Shown: piece by piece, positions 23,960 through 28,605 of the stretch
Layout: every line of letters starts with the position of its first letter
Position numbering within the stretch: position 1 is the stretch's first letter
Assembly: GCF_034702125.1 (NCBI RefSeq)
Contig: NC_085871.1
Span: forward strand, 37,273,659 to 37,337,658
DNA: 64,000 nucleotides
Direction: 5' to 3'
From: Engraulis encrasicolus
Taxonomy: Eukaryota; Chordata; Actinopteri; Clupeiformes; Engraulidae
Program-made: the position numbers and the translations under genes
Notes under the pieces: model-generated
Database searches by the model: none
The model's input: the letters and a program-made list of their open reading frames with translations, nothing else
What the model was told of the DNA's origin: nothing

Positions 23960-24073
23960 TCCTCCTCAGGGCGAAGCCTGCCTCCAGTCAGCACTCTTGC
24001 TCCTGGCAAGCGGCATATGGAGGACTCTGGACACAGCACAGGCTCTAAGATGCAGCGACAAAGCATCACTTAG
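482..24073 (+). CDS. cry1: cryptochrome circadian regulator 1 (cry1a-like), 13 coding exons
   Basis: Flavoprotein of the photolyase/cryptochrome family. Vertebrate CRY1 partners PER proteins and represses CLOCK-BMAL1 in the nucleus. Coding exons: 482-639, 13665-13773, 14624-14766, 15183-15367, 16220-16308, 17252-17392, 18878-19189, 21046-21197, 21847-22049, 22271-22387, 22563-22658, 23000-23077, 23970-24073. They sum to 1887 nt, 628 residues plus stop, with GT/AG at every junction and no frameshift. The photolyase domain covers about residues 3-490. Trp320, Trp374 and Trp397 of the electron-transfer triad and Trp292 sit at the same numbers as in mouse CRY1, so no indel precedes them. The helix [18 protein letters not shown], which in mammals contacts PER2/FBXL3, is intact. 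The tail beyond residue 498 is divergent and Gly/Ser/Gln-rich, as usual. The ATG has G at -3 and +4. It is convergent with mterf2. The teleost cry1a assignment rests on remembered similarity, not an alignment. Confidence 0.96.
649..1033. repeat. degenerate tandem duplication just inside cry1 intron 1
   Basis: Two units of about 190 bp (about 649-836 and 837-1033) share the blocks CTTGGTCATATGGT, CAGAGTT/GAGAGTT...ATCA and TATGCTTTGGT, and both end near TTTCAG/CTTCAG. They start ten bases after the exon 1 donor and are clearly diverged. Confidence 0.7.
2140..2223. repeat. short inverted repeat
   Basis: A perfect 14-bp inverted repeat: GTAGAAGTACTGTT at 2140-2153 and its complement at 2210-2223, separated by 56 bp. 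Probably a remnant of a small foldback element. Confidence 0.6.
3549..5265. repeat. repetitive block with dispersed ACTGAATGA motifs
   Basis: The core CACTGAATGA, often preceded by TTA and followed by CAT, recurs near 4137, 4160, 4640, 4671, 4856, 5045 and 5251, once inverted near 3796-3808, with diverged copies near 4662 and 4693. The spacing is irregular (about 20 to 480 bp), so this is not a simple satellite. The block starts with a TTCAACTTTATTGTTCCC stretch reminiscent of a retroelement end. I do not recognise the family. Confidence 0.5.
6482..6553. repeat. (AATAG)n microsatellite at a retroelement-like tail
   Basis: Repeats of AATAG/ATAGA with interspersed ACAAC units, directly followed by AATGCCTTTTTTGG. 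The complement of this junction (AAAGGCAT followed by TTCTA units) reappears at 47546-47574, so both look like the 3' end of one retroelement family, here in minus orientation. Confidence 0.6.
7250..7440. repeat. degenerate tandem duplication
   Basis: Two units of about 80-110 bp begin TGCTGTTTCACTGCGTTC (7250 and 7360), continue AGCAGGGGACATCTC or AGCAGGGAACATCTC, and end in CAGGTTTT(T)CC. Confidence 0.7.
7637..7880. repeat. degenerate tandem duplication
   Basis: Two units of about 120 bp share AAAGCTTTTC, CTGGTT, GGAGAG/GGGAGAG, GTTGTG and GAGCTTTTGA in the same order (7647-7745 and 7788-7878). With the duplication at 7250-7440, this stretch contains two separate local duplications within 650 bp. 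Confidence 0.6.
9730..10002. mobile_element. foldback MITE (about 270 bp)
   Basis: A long imperfect palindrome. The left arm GATGCCGGTGTCATAAGCAT is answered on the right by its complement with one mismatch, and TGTCATGACA/TTATGAC blocks mirror each other inward to a short loop near 9863. No ORF. A non-autonomous DNA element of a family I cannot name. Confidence 0.75.
10665..10763 (+). mobile_element. retroelement 3' tail with (ATT)n
   Basis: AAGCACTTTGAGTTGC followed by a GTGCTATACAAAT-like stretch and a pure ATT microsatellite (10707-10762). This is the typical 3' end of fish LINE/SINE copies, where the tail has grown into a microsatellite. Related tails occur at 23335-23390 (minus) and 30580-30630. 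Confidence 0.55.
10812..10844 (+). repeat. CTGATGAxGG...CGAAACGTT motif copy
   Basis: ACTGATGATGGGCTAGACCC followed by GAAACGTTTG. The same dispersed motif, in both orientations, forms the foldback at 35403-35508. It marks a repeat family of unknown nature. Confidence 0.5.
11443..11448. promoter_or_regulatory. canonical E-box CACGTG in cry1 intron 1
   Basis: A perfect CACGTG within GTCACGTGTT. CLOCK-BMAL1 binds such sites and intronic elements contribute to CRY1 rhythms in mammals, but one hexamer in 13 kb is expected by chance. Listed as a candidate only. Confidence 0.15.
11665..11680. repeat. poly(C)16
   Basis: Uninterrupted C homopolymer within cry1 intron 1, prone to length error in sequencing. 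Confidence 0.9.
11715..11860 (-). mobile_element. LINE/SINE 3' tail fragment, minus orientation
   Basis: TCAAGTCAAGTCACATTTAT followed by TTTTATAGCC is the complement of the 'GGCTATAAATAAATGTGACTTGA' class of tails common on fish retroelements. The downstream part is A-rich and unrecognised. Confidence 0.4.
12383..12460. repeat. (CA)n microsatellite
   Basis: About 39 dinucleotide units with one G interruption near the left end. Confidence 0.95.
13440..13612 (+). mobile_element. tRNA-derived SINE just upstream of cry1 exon 2
   Basis: A B-box-like GGTTCGATTCTGG (from 13489) sits about 50 bp into the element, followed by a pyrimidine-rich body, CCTGTCAATAAAAG and an A tail at 13601-13611. Related copies, sharing the CTGTC/ATAAAGG end, occur at 16373 and 18365. 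The tail ends about 50 bp before the exon 2 acceptor. Confidence 0.6.
13665..13773 (+). CDS. cry1: cry1 coding exon 2
   Basis: Completes Arg53 and encodes residues 54-89, [10 protein letters not shown] through DVFPRLFK. Acceptor TTCTTCTCAG, donor AAG|GTAACT, phase 0. Confidence 0.95.
14016..14455 (-). mobile_element. LINE reverse-transcriptase C-terminal fragment (decayed), copy 1
   Basis: The minus strand reads [16 protein letters not shown], then [25 protein letters not shown] and [14 protein letters not shown], the conserved C-terminal region seen in fish non-LTR retrotransposon polyproteins. The frame is open only from about 14328 to 14014, so it is a dead fragment within cry1 intron 2. 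A second copy lies at 19241-20640. Confidence 0.75.
14486..14585. repeat. short fish repeat beside cry1 exon 3
   Basis: GAGATGTCTCATTCATCTCC followed by CCTCAGAGAACCGGAGTTAC and GTAACC resembles a widespread fish interspersed repeat that ends in a GTTAC...GTAAC palindrome. It ends about 40 bp before the exon 3 acceptor. The family assignment is from memory and weak. Confidence 0.35.
14624..14766 (+). CDS. cry1: cry1 coding exon 3
   Basis: Encodes residues 90-136 ([20 protein letters not shown] onward to LYDLD) plus two bases of Lys137. Acceptor GTTCAG, donor AA|GTAAGA. Confidence 0.95.
14920..15085 (+). repeat. decayed echo of the cry1 exon 4 acceptor region
   Basis: GTTCATTCAGAGAAA...AAGTTGAAGAGAAAAT (about 14928-14963) and CGTCCTGTTGCTCCTGTTGAG (about 15048-15068) recur in the same order just before exon 4 as GTTCATTCAGAGAAA...AAGTTGAAAAGAAAAT (15092-15127) and CCCGTTGCTCCTGCTGTAG (15164-15182). 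The echo has TTGAG where the live site has TGTAG. It looks like a local tandem duplication that copied the intron end. Confidence 0.65.
15183..15367 (+). CDS. cry1: cry1 coding exon 4
   Basis: Completes Lys137 and encodes residues 138-198 ([19 protein letters not shown]... to GVPSLEEL) plus one base of Gly199. Donor G|GTAGGT. Confidence 0.95.
15961..16028. repeat. (CT)n microsatellite
   Basis: About 33 CT units in cry1 intron 4 with two CC interruptions near the right end. Confidence 0.95.
16220..16308 (+). CDS. cry1: cry1 coding exon 5
   Basis: Completes Gly199 and encodes residues 200-228, [19 protein letters not shown] to ERK. Acceptor TTCCCCAG, donor AAG|GTAAGG. Confidence 0.95.
16373..16548 (+). 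mobile_element. tRNA-derived SINE in cry1 intron 5
   Basis: A degenerate B box (GCAGGTTTGACCC), a pyrimidine-rich body (CCCTCTGTCTCCAGCTC), CCTTTATGAAATAAAGGCAT and an A-rich end. Same general structure as the copies at 13440 and 18365. Confidence 0.5.
16891..17149 (+). repeat. array of decayed echoes of cry1 exon 6
   Basis: Three partial copies of the exon 6 start precede the live exon. At 16891-16940, TTTTGCAG|GCATAGGTGG... translates [15 protein letters not shown]. At 16991-17035 a copy keeps only the GATGGACGCAAAATAC part. At 17104-17149, AAAG|GCAGGGATTGCAAAC... translates [15 protein letters not shown] against the live [15 protein letters not shown]. Downstream intron-like sequence (ACAATGATG/ATAATGGTG, CTCTCTAAT/CTCACTAAT) is copied too. 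The first echo has a stop codon, so these are relics. Confidence 0.8.
17252..17392 (+). CDS. cry1: cry1 coding exon 6
   Basis: Encodes residues 229-275, [20 protein letters not shown] to LTDLFRK, with FAD-pocket residues around [10 protein letters not shown]. Phase 0 at both ends; acceptor TTTGCAG, donor AAG|GTGCGT. Confidence 0.95.
17485..17610. mobile_element. short MITE with GGGGTGxATTTCTC termini
   Basis: GGGGTGCATTTCTC at the left is mirrored by GAGAAATACACCCC at the right. Inside, GTAGTTGCTAA/TTAGC blocks are also roughly palindromic. About 125 bp, no ORF. A partial relative (GAGAAACGGACCCC) lies at 26654-26667. Confidence 0.65.
18264..18276. repeat. poly(G)13
   Basis: G homopolymer in cry1 intron 6. 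Confidence 0.9.
18365..18515 (+). mobile_element. tRNA-derived SINE in cry1 intron 6
   Basis: A degenerate B box (CCAGATTCGAATACGG), a pyrimidine-rich body, CTATCTGAATAAAGGAT and an A-rich tail. Third copy of this SINE type in the gene (see 13440 and 16373). Confidence 0.5.
18838..18863. repeat. (GTTT)n before the cry1 exon 7 acceptor
   Basis: Six GTTT units running straight into TTATTCCCCCACCTCAG, so the microsatellite forms part of the polypyrimidine tract of exon 7. Confidence 0.9.
18878..19189 (+). CDS. cry1: cry1 coding exon 7
   Basis: Largest coding exon, residues 276-379. It includes Trp292, Trp320 ([13 protein letters not shown]) and the FAD-binding core [20 protein letters not shown] ... 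[11 protein letters not shown] ... [12 protein letters not shown] with Trp374. Phase 0 at both ends. Confidence 0.96.
19241..19546 (-). mobile_element. LINE RT C-terminal fragment, copy 2, left part
   Basis: Closely similar to the copy at 14016-14455 (shared CTAGGTCGTCCTCAGACGAG, GTTTGCTGGCTG, GGCAGTGTCCTGCAA). It is interrupted at a TTAA by the foldback element 19551-20441 and resumes at 20446. Confidence 0.75.
19551..20441. mobile_element. 891-bp foldback transposon with TTAA target duplication
   Basis: Almost the whole element is a palindrome. Arms of about 430 bp (19551-19983 and 20008-20441) start AGGATTTATCCGGAGTTGG and end with the complement, around a loop near 19995. TTAA flanks it at 19547-19550 and 20442-20445. 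The empty site can be read from the sister LINE copy, which has GATGTGAAGCAC where this copy would read GATGTTAAGCAC. No transposase ORF. TTAA duplication fits piggyBac- or Kolobok-type mobilisation; the family is inferred. Confidence 0.85.
20446..20660 (-). mobile_element. LINE RT fragment, copy 2, right part
   Basis: Continuation of the LINE copy split by the foldback. The minus strand gives [16 protein letters not shown] and [16 protein letters not shown], reverse-transcriptase C-terminal motifs just upstream of those in copy 1. Dead fragment in cry1 intron 7. Confidence 0.7.
20865..20914 (+). repeat. decayed echo of the cry1 exon 8 start
   Basis: GTGACAG followed by four extra bases (TCAA), then GTGTTTGAGGAGTTCCTACT and AGATGCTGACTTGAG, which reads [11 protein letters not shown] against the live [11 protein letters not shown]. 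It sits about 180 bp before the real exon. A stop (TGA in one frame) and the 4-base insert at the splice site make it unlikely to be used. Confidence 0.8.
21046..21197 (+). CDS. cry1: cry1 coding exon 8
   Basis: Encodes residues 380-429 plus two bases of Arg430, [20 protein letters not shown] (with Trp397) to RTDPNGDYI. Acceptor TGTGACAG, donor AG|GTACAG. Confidence 0.96.
21252..21315 (+). repeat. echo of the cry1 exon 8 end, donor included
   Basis: TTTCACTGCTACTGCCCCGT onward reads [20 protein letters not shown] plus AG|GTGGGG against the live [20 protein letters not shown] plus AG|GTACAG. Only 54 bp after the live donor. The frame is open and the GT is kept, but I see no strong acceptor that would make it a separate exon. 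Confidence 0.85.
21813..21840. repeat. (GT)n before the cry1 exon 9 acceptor
   Basis: About 13 GT units ending GCGTGTTTCCAG, directly at the acceptor. Confidence 0.9.
21847..22049 (+). CDS. cry1: cry1 coding exon 9
   Basis: Completes Arg430 and encodes residues 431-497 plus one base of Gly498: [20 protein letters not shown] ... [20 protein letters not shown]. End of the conserved photolyase-homology region and the partner-binding helix. Confidence 0.96.
22271..22387 (+). CDS. cry1: cry1 coding exon 10 (C-terminal tail)
   Basis: Residues 498-536 plus one base: [18 protein letters not shown] to ATTSS. Phase 1 at both ends and 117 nt, so it could be skipped without a frameshift. Confidence 0.92.
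22563..22658 (+). CDS. cry1: cry1 coding exon 11 (C-terminal tail)
   Basis: 96 nt, phase 1-1: [20 protein letters not shown] to NQRT. Donor AG|GTGAGT is strong. Corresponds in position to the variable tail exons whose skipping alters CRY1 activity in mammals. Confidence 0.9.
22917..22949 (+). repeat. decayed echo of cry1 exon 12
   Basis: GTCAGGCAACAGCAGCAACA followed by GTATGGTGTG matches the live exon stretch CCAGGCAACAGCAGCGGGATGGTGTG with a 4-base insert. It lies about 85 bp before the live copy. Tri-nucleotide richness (AGC/AAC) makes chance similarity a little more likely here. Confidence 0.55.
23000..23077 (+). CDS. cry1: cry1 coding exon 12 (C-terminal tail)
   Basis: 78 nt, phase 1-1: [20 protein letters not shown] to VQQ. 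Acceptor TTGTGGCAG, donor AAG|GTATGT. Confidence 0.9.
23335..23390 (-). mobile_element. retroelement tail fragment
   Basis: CTATTTATAGAGCACAAT followed by CAAAGTGCTTTAGAAAACAC is the complement of a fish LINE/SINE 3' end (compare 10665-10763). Confidence 0.45.
23451..23516. repeat. (CA)n microsatellite
   Basis: 33 CA units in cry1 intron 12. Confidence 0.95.
23818..23956. repeat. (TC)n/(TTTCTC)n tract abutting cry1 exon 13
   Basis: About 140 nt of pure pyrimidine with a central TTTCTC subarray (23884-23928), running into TTCCTCCTCCTCAG. It forms the whole polypyrimidine tract of the last coding exon. Confidence 0.95.
23970..24073 (+). CDS. cry1: cry1 coding exon 13, stop codon
   Basis: Completes Gly595 and encodes residues 596-628: [20 protein letters not shown] ... 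[12 protein letters not shown], then TAG. The KRxxEDS...QRQS ending matches the vertebrate CRY1 C-terminus. A consensus donor CAAG|GTGAGG lies four bases after the stop. Confidence 0.94.
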
Positions 24074-24077
24074 CAAG

Positions 24078-24474
24078 GTGAGGATTAGCGCCAATCACTG
24101 CGGAGCAGGGGGGTATTCCAAGAACCTTGCTCAGTAGTAAACCAAGTGAAGTTAACGTTGAGGTAGTGGTAAATCATCTAATAGAAGAGCCTGGAGTCCT
24201 CATTTTCAAACAACACTCATGGGCTATCTGCATGTATTAGCATGTTTACTGGTTAACTTCGAATACCCCGCAGGGTCTCTGTTCTTTTGCGTTAATAACA
24301 GCATTTAGTCAATTAGACATATATGTACAGTATGTCAATCACTGCTTTTAATTATATAGATATACTGTGCATAAAAATATATGTTAACGACTGGTTTTCG
24401 TTCATTATTTAGATGCAGGTTGCATATTATTCAACTTTAACATACATTTTGTATTTTGTTTTTTTTTTCTCCAG
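24078..24474 (+). other. cry1: probable 3' UTR intron of cry1
   Basis: GTGAGG four bases after the stop and a T-rich tract ending TTTTCTCCAG at 24474 suggest one more splice, giving a 14th, wholly untranslated exon starting at 24475. With the stop so close to the junction, nonsense-mediated decay is not expected. The intron holds a MITE copy at 24109-24270. Confidence 0.55.
24109..24270. mobile_element. MITE with GGGGTATTCxAAGAA termini, copy 1
   Basis: GGGGTATTCCAAGAA at the left is mirrored by TTCGAATACCCC at the right. The interior reads AAGTTAACGTTGAGGTAGTG and CTAATAGAAGAGCCTGGAGT. Relatives are at 28935-29137 and, inverted, at 39457-39597. Confidence 0.75.
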
Positions 24475-24520
24475 GAATTGGAATGAGGCCAAATCAAATC
24501 ATGAACCCTTGAAAAAACTA

Positions 24521-24609
<89 letters not shown>

Positions 24610-25240
24610 ACACAGACACACACAGACACACACAGACACAGGAAAAAATCTGACTCACAAGACAAGACACCCATGGACCGGTGAAGCTGTTCTCTCCCAT
24701 TACCAAACCTGTTACATGTGCGTTTTGGAGGACGAAGGAAGACAAAAGCAGCCAGCAACATCCACAGATATGGCCAGACTGCACGTTTCTTTTATCTTCT
24801 TTTTTTCTTTCTTTTGTGTTTCCTGTAAAGCACATCCATGTCGTCTAAAAGCCGAGAACTGAACTGTCCATCACTGGTGAGGCGTGTCCTCTACGCACCT
24901 GACCAATCTCTCCTCCCCTCAGCAACAACATACTGCCCCGTGTGGCCACATGCTGCCACTGCAACACCTGATGTTGCCTGAGCCATCATTTGGAAGGCTC
25001 GGGCTCTGAAGACCTCTCTGTCTGTATATAAGGATCTGTTTTGGAGTTTGACTCGCATACAAACCTGTACATATTTGTTATTGTATGTGCATTCTCTCTC
25101 TGTTTCTCTTTCTTGCATTCTTTTTTTTCTTTTTGTGTAGTCATAGGGCCATTGATATATTTTTGATATAAAGAATCATTGTGAAATTGGTTTTACTCTG
25201 TTCTTTATGACTTCAAACATAAATGTTATATATATAAAAT
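24475..25240 (+). other. cry1: probable cry1 3' UTR exon
   Basis: Non-coding sequence after the acceptor at 24474, beginning GAATTGGAATGAGGCC. It contains a (CA)n tract and no long meaningful frame. The end is uncertain: only variant polyadenylation signals (CATAAA near 25219, TATAAA near 25232) are seen before an A-rich stretch at 25243-25266. A canonical AATAAA comes later at 26115. Confidence 0.45.
24523..24640. repeat. (CA)n and (CACACAGA)n microsatellite in the cry1 3' UTR
   Basis: About 40 CA units followed by a CAGACACA subarray. If transcribed as 3' UTR it would be a CA-rich binding tract for hnRNP L-type proteins (inference). Confidence 0.9.
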
Positions 25241-25657
25241 ATTTAAAAAAAACAAAAAACAAAAAAGATTTTCTGACTTTGCCCTTTCGAGGGTAAACAA
25301 TGCTCCGGGTCTTGCTGGCACACTTACCCCTTTCTTAGCCCCCTCCCCAATACTGCCTCTCATACCCCTGTGTTATGCCCTCGCCTATGCCTTCCCTGAA
25401 CACATACACACAAGCCACTGTGTTTTTGTTGTTTGATACCCGCACTTCATATGGTTGAATTCCGCAACATCTCACCACATTATTTTCCGTCCCTAATTGC
25501 AACCCTGTCCCTTGGCTCTCCAATCCCCCCCCCAAATCCACACCCCACCCAACCCAATCACGGTGTTCTGCCTAAATGGGTAACCCCATCGAGATGAGCT
25601 ATGAGTAGGCTTACCCCCTAGGTATCCACCCTAGGAGTGCGTTGTAATGGCTTAGTA

Positions 25658-25953
25658 CAGGGGTGGGGAACCTTTTGCATTTGAAGGGCCACTTCAAATT
25701 CTTCCGAGGGGCCGTGAAAGTCCTCCAAGGGCCGTGCTATGAACACAAACCAGGATTTTCTCCTTCACTTTAGGCCTATATTGAAGGCAGCCACATTTAA
25801 ACAAACACCACCTTCTTTAGGTTCCCTGAATATAACTTAATTGTATTGCAAATGTATTTTCTAAGATTCCTTTACAAAATGTCATATTTCATGTGAAGCT
25901 GAATAACATTAAAATTATATCGGAGGCCTCGAGACATAGGTTCCCCACCCCTG
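25658..25953. mobile_element. hAT-type MITE with perfect 8-bp target duplication
   Basis: Starts CAGGGGTGGGGAACC and ends GGTTCCCCACCCCTG (15-bp inverted termini, one internal difference at most). GCTTAGTA flanks both sides (25650-25657 and 25954-25961). 296 bp, no ORF. The intact duplication indicates a fairly recent insertion. Confidence 0.92.
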
Positions 25954-26114
25954 GCTTAGTACCTCAGCTTGACGGGTAGCTTATGTCGGACACCGTGTAC
26001 CCATACCCCTCCTTTCTCTTGCTGGTATTGGCTCCCTCTCTTGTGATTATCATTGTGTACTACTTCAATGTATCATCACTTTGTGCTTCTTCCTCCTTTA
26101 TGTTGTACTTGTTT

Positions 26115-26120
26115 AATAAA
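26115..26120 (+). terminator. cry1: AATAAA, possible distal cry1 polyadenylation signal
   Basis: AATAAATAAA followed 20-30 bp later by TGTGACTTTTCG. It is the first canonical plus-strand signal after the cry1 stop, but it lies 2 kb away beyond a transposon, so the link to cry1 is weak. Confidence 0.3.
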
Positions 26121-26124
26121 TAAA

Positions 26125-28002
26125 ATTTATTATAAATGTGACTTTTCGCCGTTGTCTTGTCATCACTCGCATCGAATGGTTTAATCAAAGCTGTCACCAG
26201 AGTTCGTGTGAGGAAAATTATGGCAAACTTTTTATTTTTAAGAAGTTTCTTCGGTCGCAAGGGTATGATGAGACTGACTTGGTTGTAAGTGTCAGATAAA
26301 TTCTTCATGCAAGAGCAGGAAACCACTTGCTCTTGATCTAATTTTGTTTTGAGGAGTCCCGGTATGTGTTGTGAAATCAAACCTACAAAAGATTATAATC
26401 ATACATTGGAGGTTAAGTAAGCATACGCCTATGCTCCGCTTTACAGGGATGTATCGTCAAGAGTACTCCTTTGAGGGAGAAGGCAGCTCCCAGTAAGAAT
26501 GTTCTGGAGTCAGTTTCTCGATTATTGTCATTGCTAGCCGTCTTAAGGCCGTAACACCATTCCCTTGGATTTAGTGGTGAGCGTCGCTGTCAAGATGCAC
26601 TTGAGTCGCTTGTACGAAGGACTTTGCTAACGACGATAGCAAAGACGCTTTCGAGAAACGGACCCCTGATCAGTAAATTGTGGTTTTGGGGAGTAACAGG
26701 GATAGGAAGAATATACAATGATTGAAGAGGGGCTGATCTTATTGAAATGTTTTGATCAAAACCATTAACAACCATTGACACTATTCTACCTTTTCTATTC
26801 TGCAGTAGAATGTGGGAATGAATGCAAAGTACATTTAAGTACAAAACAGAGGTGCAACATAAAACACTGATGAAATTACATATCAAGCATCTCTAAATCC
26901 CCAATTAGCAATTTTTGAATGTTAAACTTTTTCTCAATAATAATCCAGACATAGGTAAATCGATCTCCAACTCCTATTTATTCTTCTTTTCATTGCTCAT
27001 TTGTCAAAGGCCAGTTCATAGAAAAAGAAACAGTACTTCGTGCATAGAGTATAAACCACTGAGCCATCTGATATGGAAGACTTCAAGCTTCCAGATTAAT
27101 AGTCAACACATACTGTACATAATTCCTACAAACCAGGGTGTTCCCCTTGATTCATCTGATCGGACGCAATGCTTCAGACATTTGGCCATAGTGTTTCCTT
27201 GGATTAATTAAACATTATATTACCTCTGTCTCTGTTCCTCCCAAGTCCCATAGTAGTATGCCATCCAATGTTAACAGTCTTTACAAAAAAAATCTTAAGT
27301 GGAGTTCACAACTGTTACACACATAATGACACACACAAACATGACGCACATTTTCATATTGACAGTAGTGATCAGAACAACTGGCTACAGTAGATTAGTT
27401 ATGTGTTGTGTTGTGTCCCTTCACTTTCCCCAGTCTTGTCCATTGAAAACCAGGATGCACTCCACTCATGACTATACGGTCCACCAGATAATAGCAAAGC
27501 TGTGAAGATTGAAACAATCTTCTGCACATTGAATTCCTTTTTGTTTTGTTTTTCATGGCTGTGTTTTCGGTCCCAGACCTGTGTCTGGGGGCACACAGCA
27601 CACAAGCGGAACACAACTTTCTCCACTCGTGTGAAGTATACCCAGGGAAGGTCTTTGATTGAAAGCTTGGCAATTAAAACACGTGTGCAGATATCTTTGT
27701 TTCAGTCTCCCCTGTCTAGACTCTAGACCAGCCCTGCATTGCTTTTCTACACAGCTTATCACTGGTAAGGGGAAGGTGCTTGATCAATGTCACTAGGCTG
27801 AAACGCTGCAAATACACTTGCAAAAAATGAAGGCAGTGTGCAGGAGTTTTTTGTTTTTTTTTAACCTTGGTGACCCTGGGGTTCTCCTTCAATATACCTG
27901 GACCAAGGAGGTGTGCAAGAAGTCTTCCAAAGAGAGATGGAGCAACACGAGGCATTCATTTACACCGTCCACACACACATACATACATACACACAGTCAC
28001 AG
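26125..28002. other. cry1-mterf2 convergent intergenic DNA
   Basis: No gene recognised. It contains a partial relative of the 17485 MITE near 26630-26670 (CTTTCGAGAAACGGACCCC), a short (CATA)n/(CA)n run at 27970-27995, and otherwise unique AT-rich sequence. The part nearest 28002 is presumably mterf2 3' UTR, but I could not place its polyadenylation signal. Confidence 0.6.
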
Positions 28003-28605
28003 TCACTCTTCGGCGGACTTGAGTGGTGCCACGGGGTTGAAGATCGGCCTCTCTGCGCGCAGCTTGAGCCGGCCGTAGCTGGCCTCAAAGTCCTTCTTGC
28101 AGCCCACGATGACGTCCAGGCTTCCCAGGCGCACGTCGTAGCCGTAGGAGGCCAGCTTGCCGATGCGGTACAGCACGATCTGCGTGGTGAGCTCCAGCAC
28201 GTTGGGCGTCTCCCGCACCTGCTCCGTGGAGCACCCGGCGTCCAGGAGCCCGTTGAAACGTCCCGCCAACATGGGCACCGAGTAGTACAGGAGCGCCGGG
28301 CAGCGCAGCACCATGTCTCTCAGCTCCTCCTTGGAGCAGTCCAACGCGGCCTCGACATAATCCATAGCCTGCTGCATGGAGACAGGGTCCAGCTCGGAGA
28401 TGCAGGCCCGCAGGCTGCACACCAGCTGCAGGAGCTGCTCCGTGGTGAAGCCGCGGTCGTGGAGGAAGCCCAGGCTGTCGCGCCAGGCCTCGGCCGGCCG
28501 CAGCATGATGTACGGGTTCTGGCTCAGCAGCTTCTGCAGCCACACGCGCAGGTTGCCCTCGTCGCCGCCCAGGTCCAGGTAGGTCTCGCGCAGCGTGTGG
28601 ATGAC
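28003..28605 (-). CDS. mterf2: mterf2 coding exon 3 (C-terminal)
   Basis: Residues 192-391, VIHTLRETYLDLGGDEGN to PVAPLKSAEE, stop at 28003-28005. High GC compared with the flanks. The acceptor (minus strand) reads TGCACACAG|GTCATCCAC. Confidence 0.93.
   Translation of the reverse strand, partial: VIHTLRETYLDLGGDEGNLRVWLQKLLSQNPYIMLRPAEAWRDSLGFLHDRGFTTEQLLQLVCSLRACISELDPVSMQQAMDYVEAALDCSKEELRDMVLRCPALLYYSVPMLAGRFNGLLDAGCSTEQVRETPNVLELTTQIVLYRIGKLASYGYDVRLGSLDVIVGCKKDFEASYGRLKLRAERPIFNPVAPLKSAEE

Noticed and set aside
23631..24137. 168-residue ORF rich in SLSLSL
   Set aside because: Translation of the (TC)n tract before cry1 exon 13 in a different frame; the real frame enters only at 23970.
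24413..24862. 149-residue ORF with HTHTHT and its antisense VCVCVC frames
   Set aside because: Microsatellite translation in the cry1 3' UTR.
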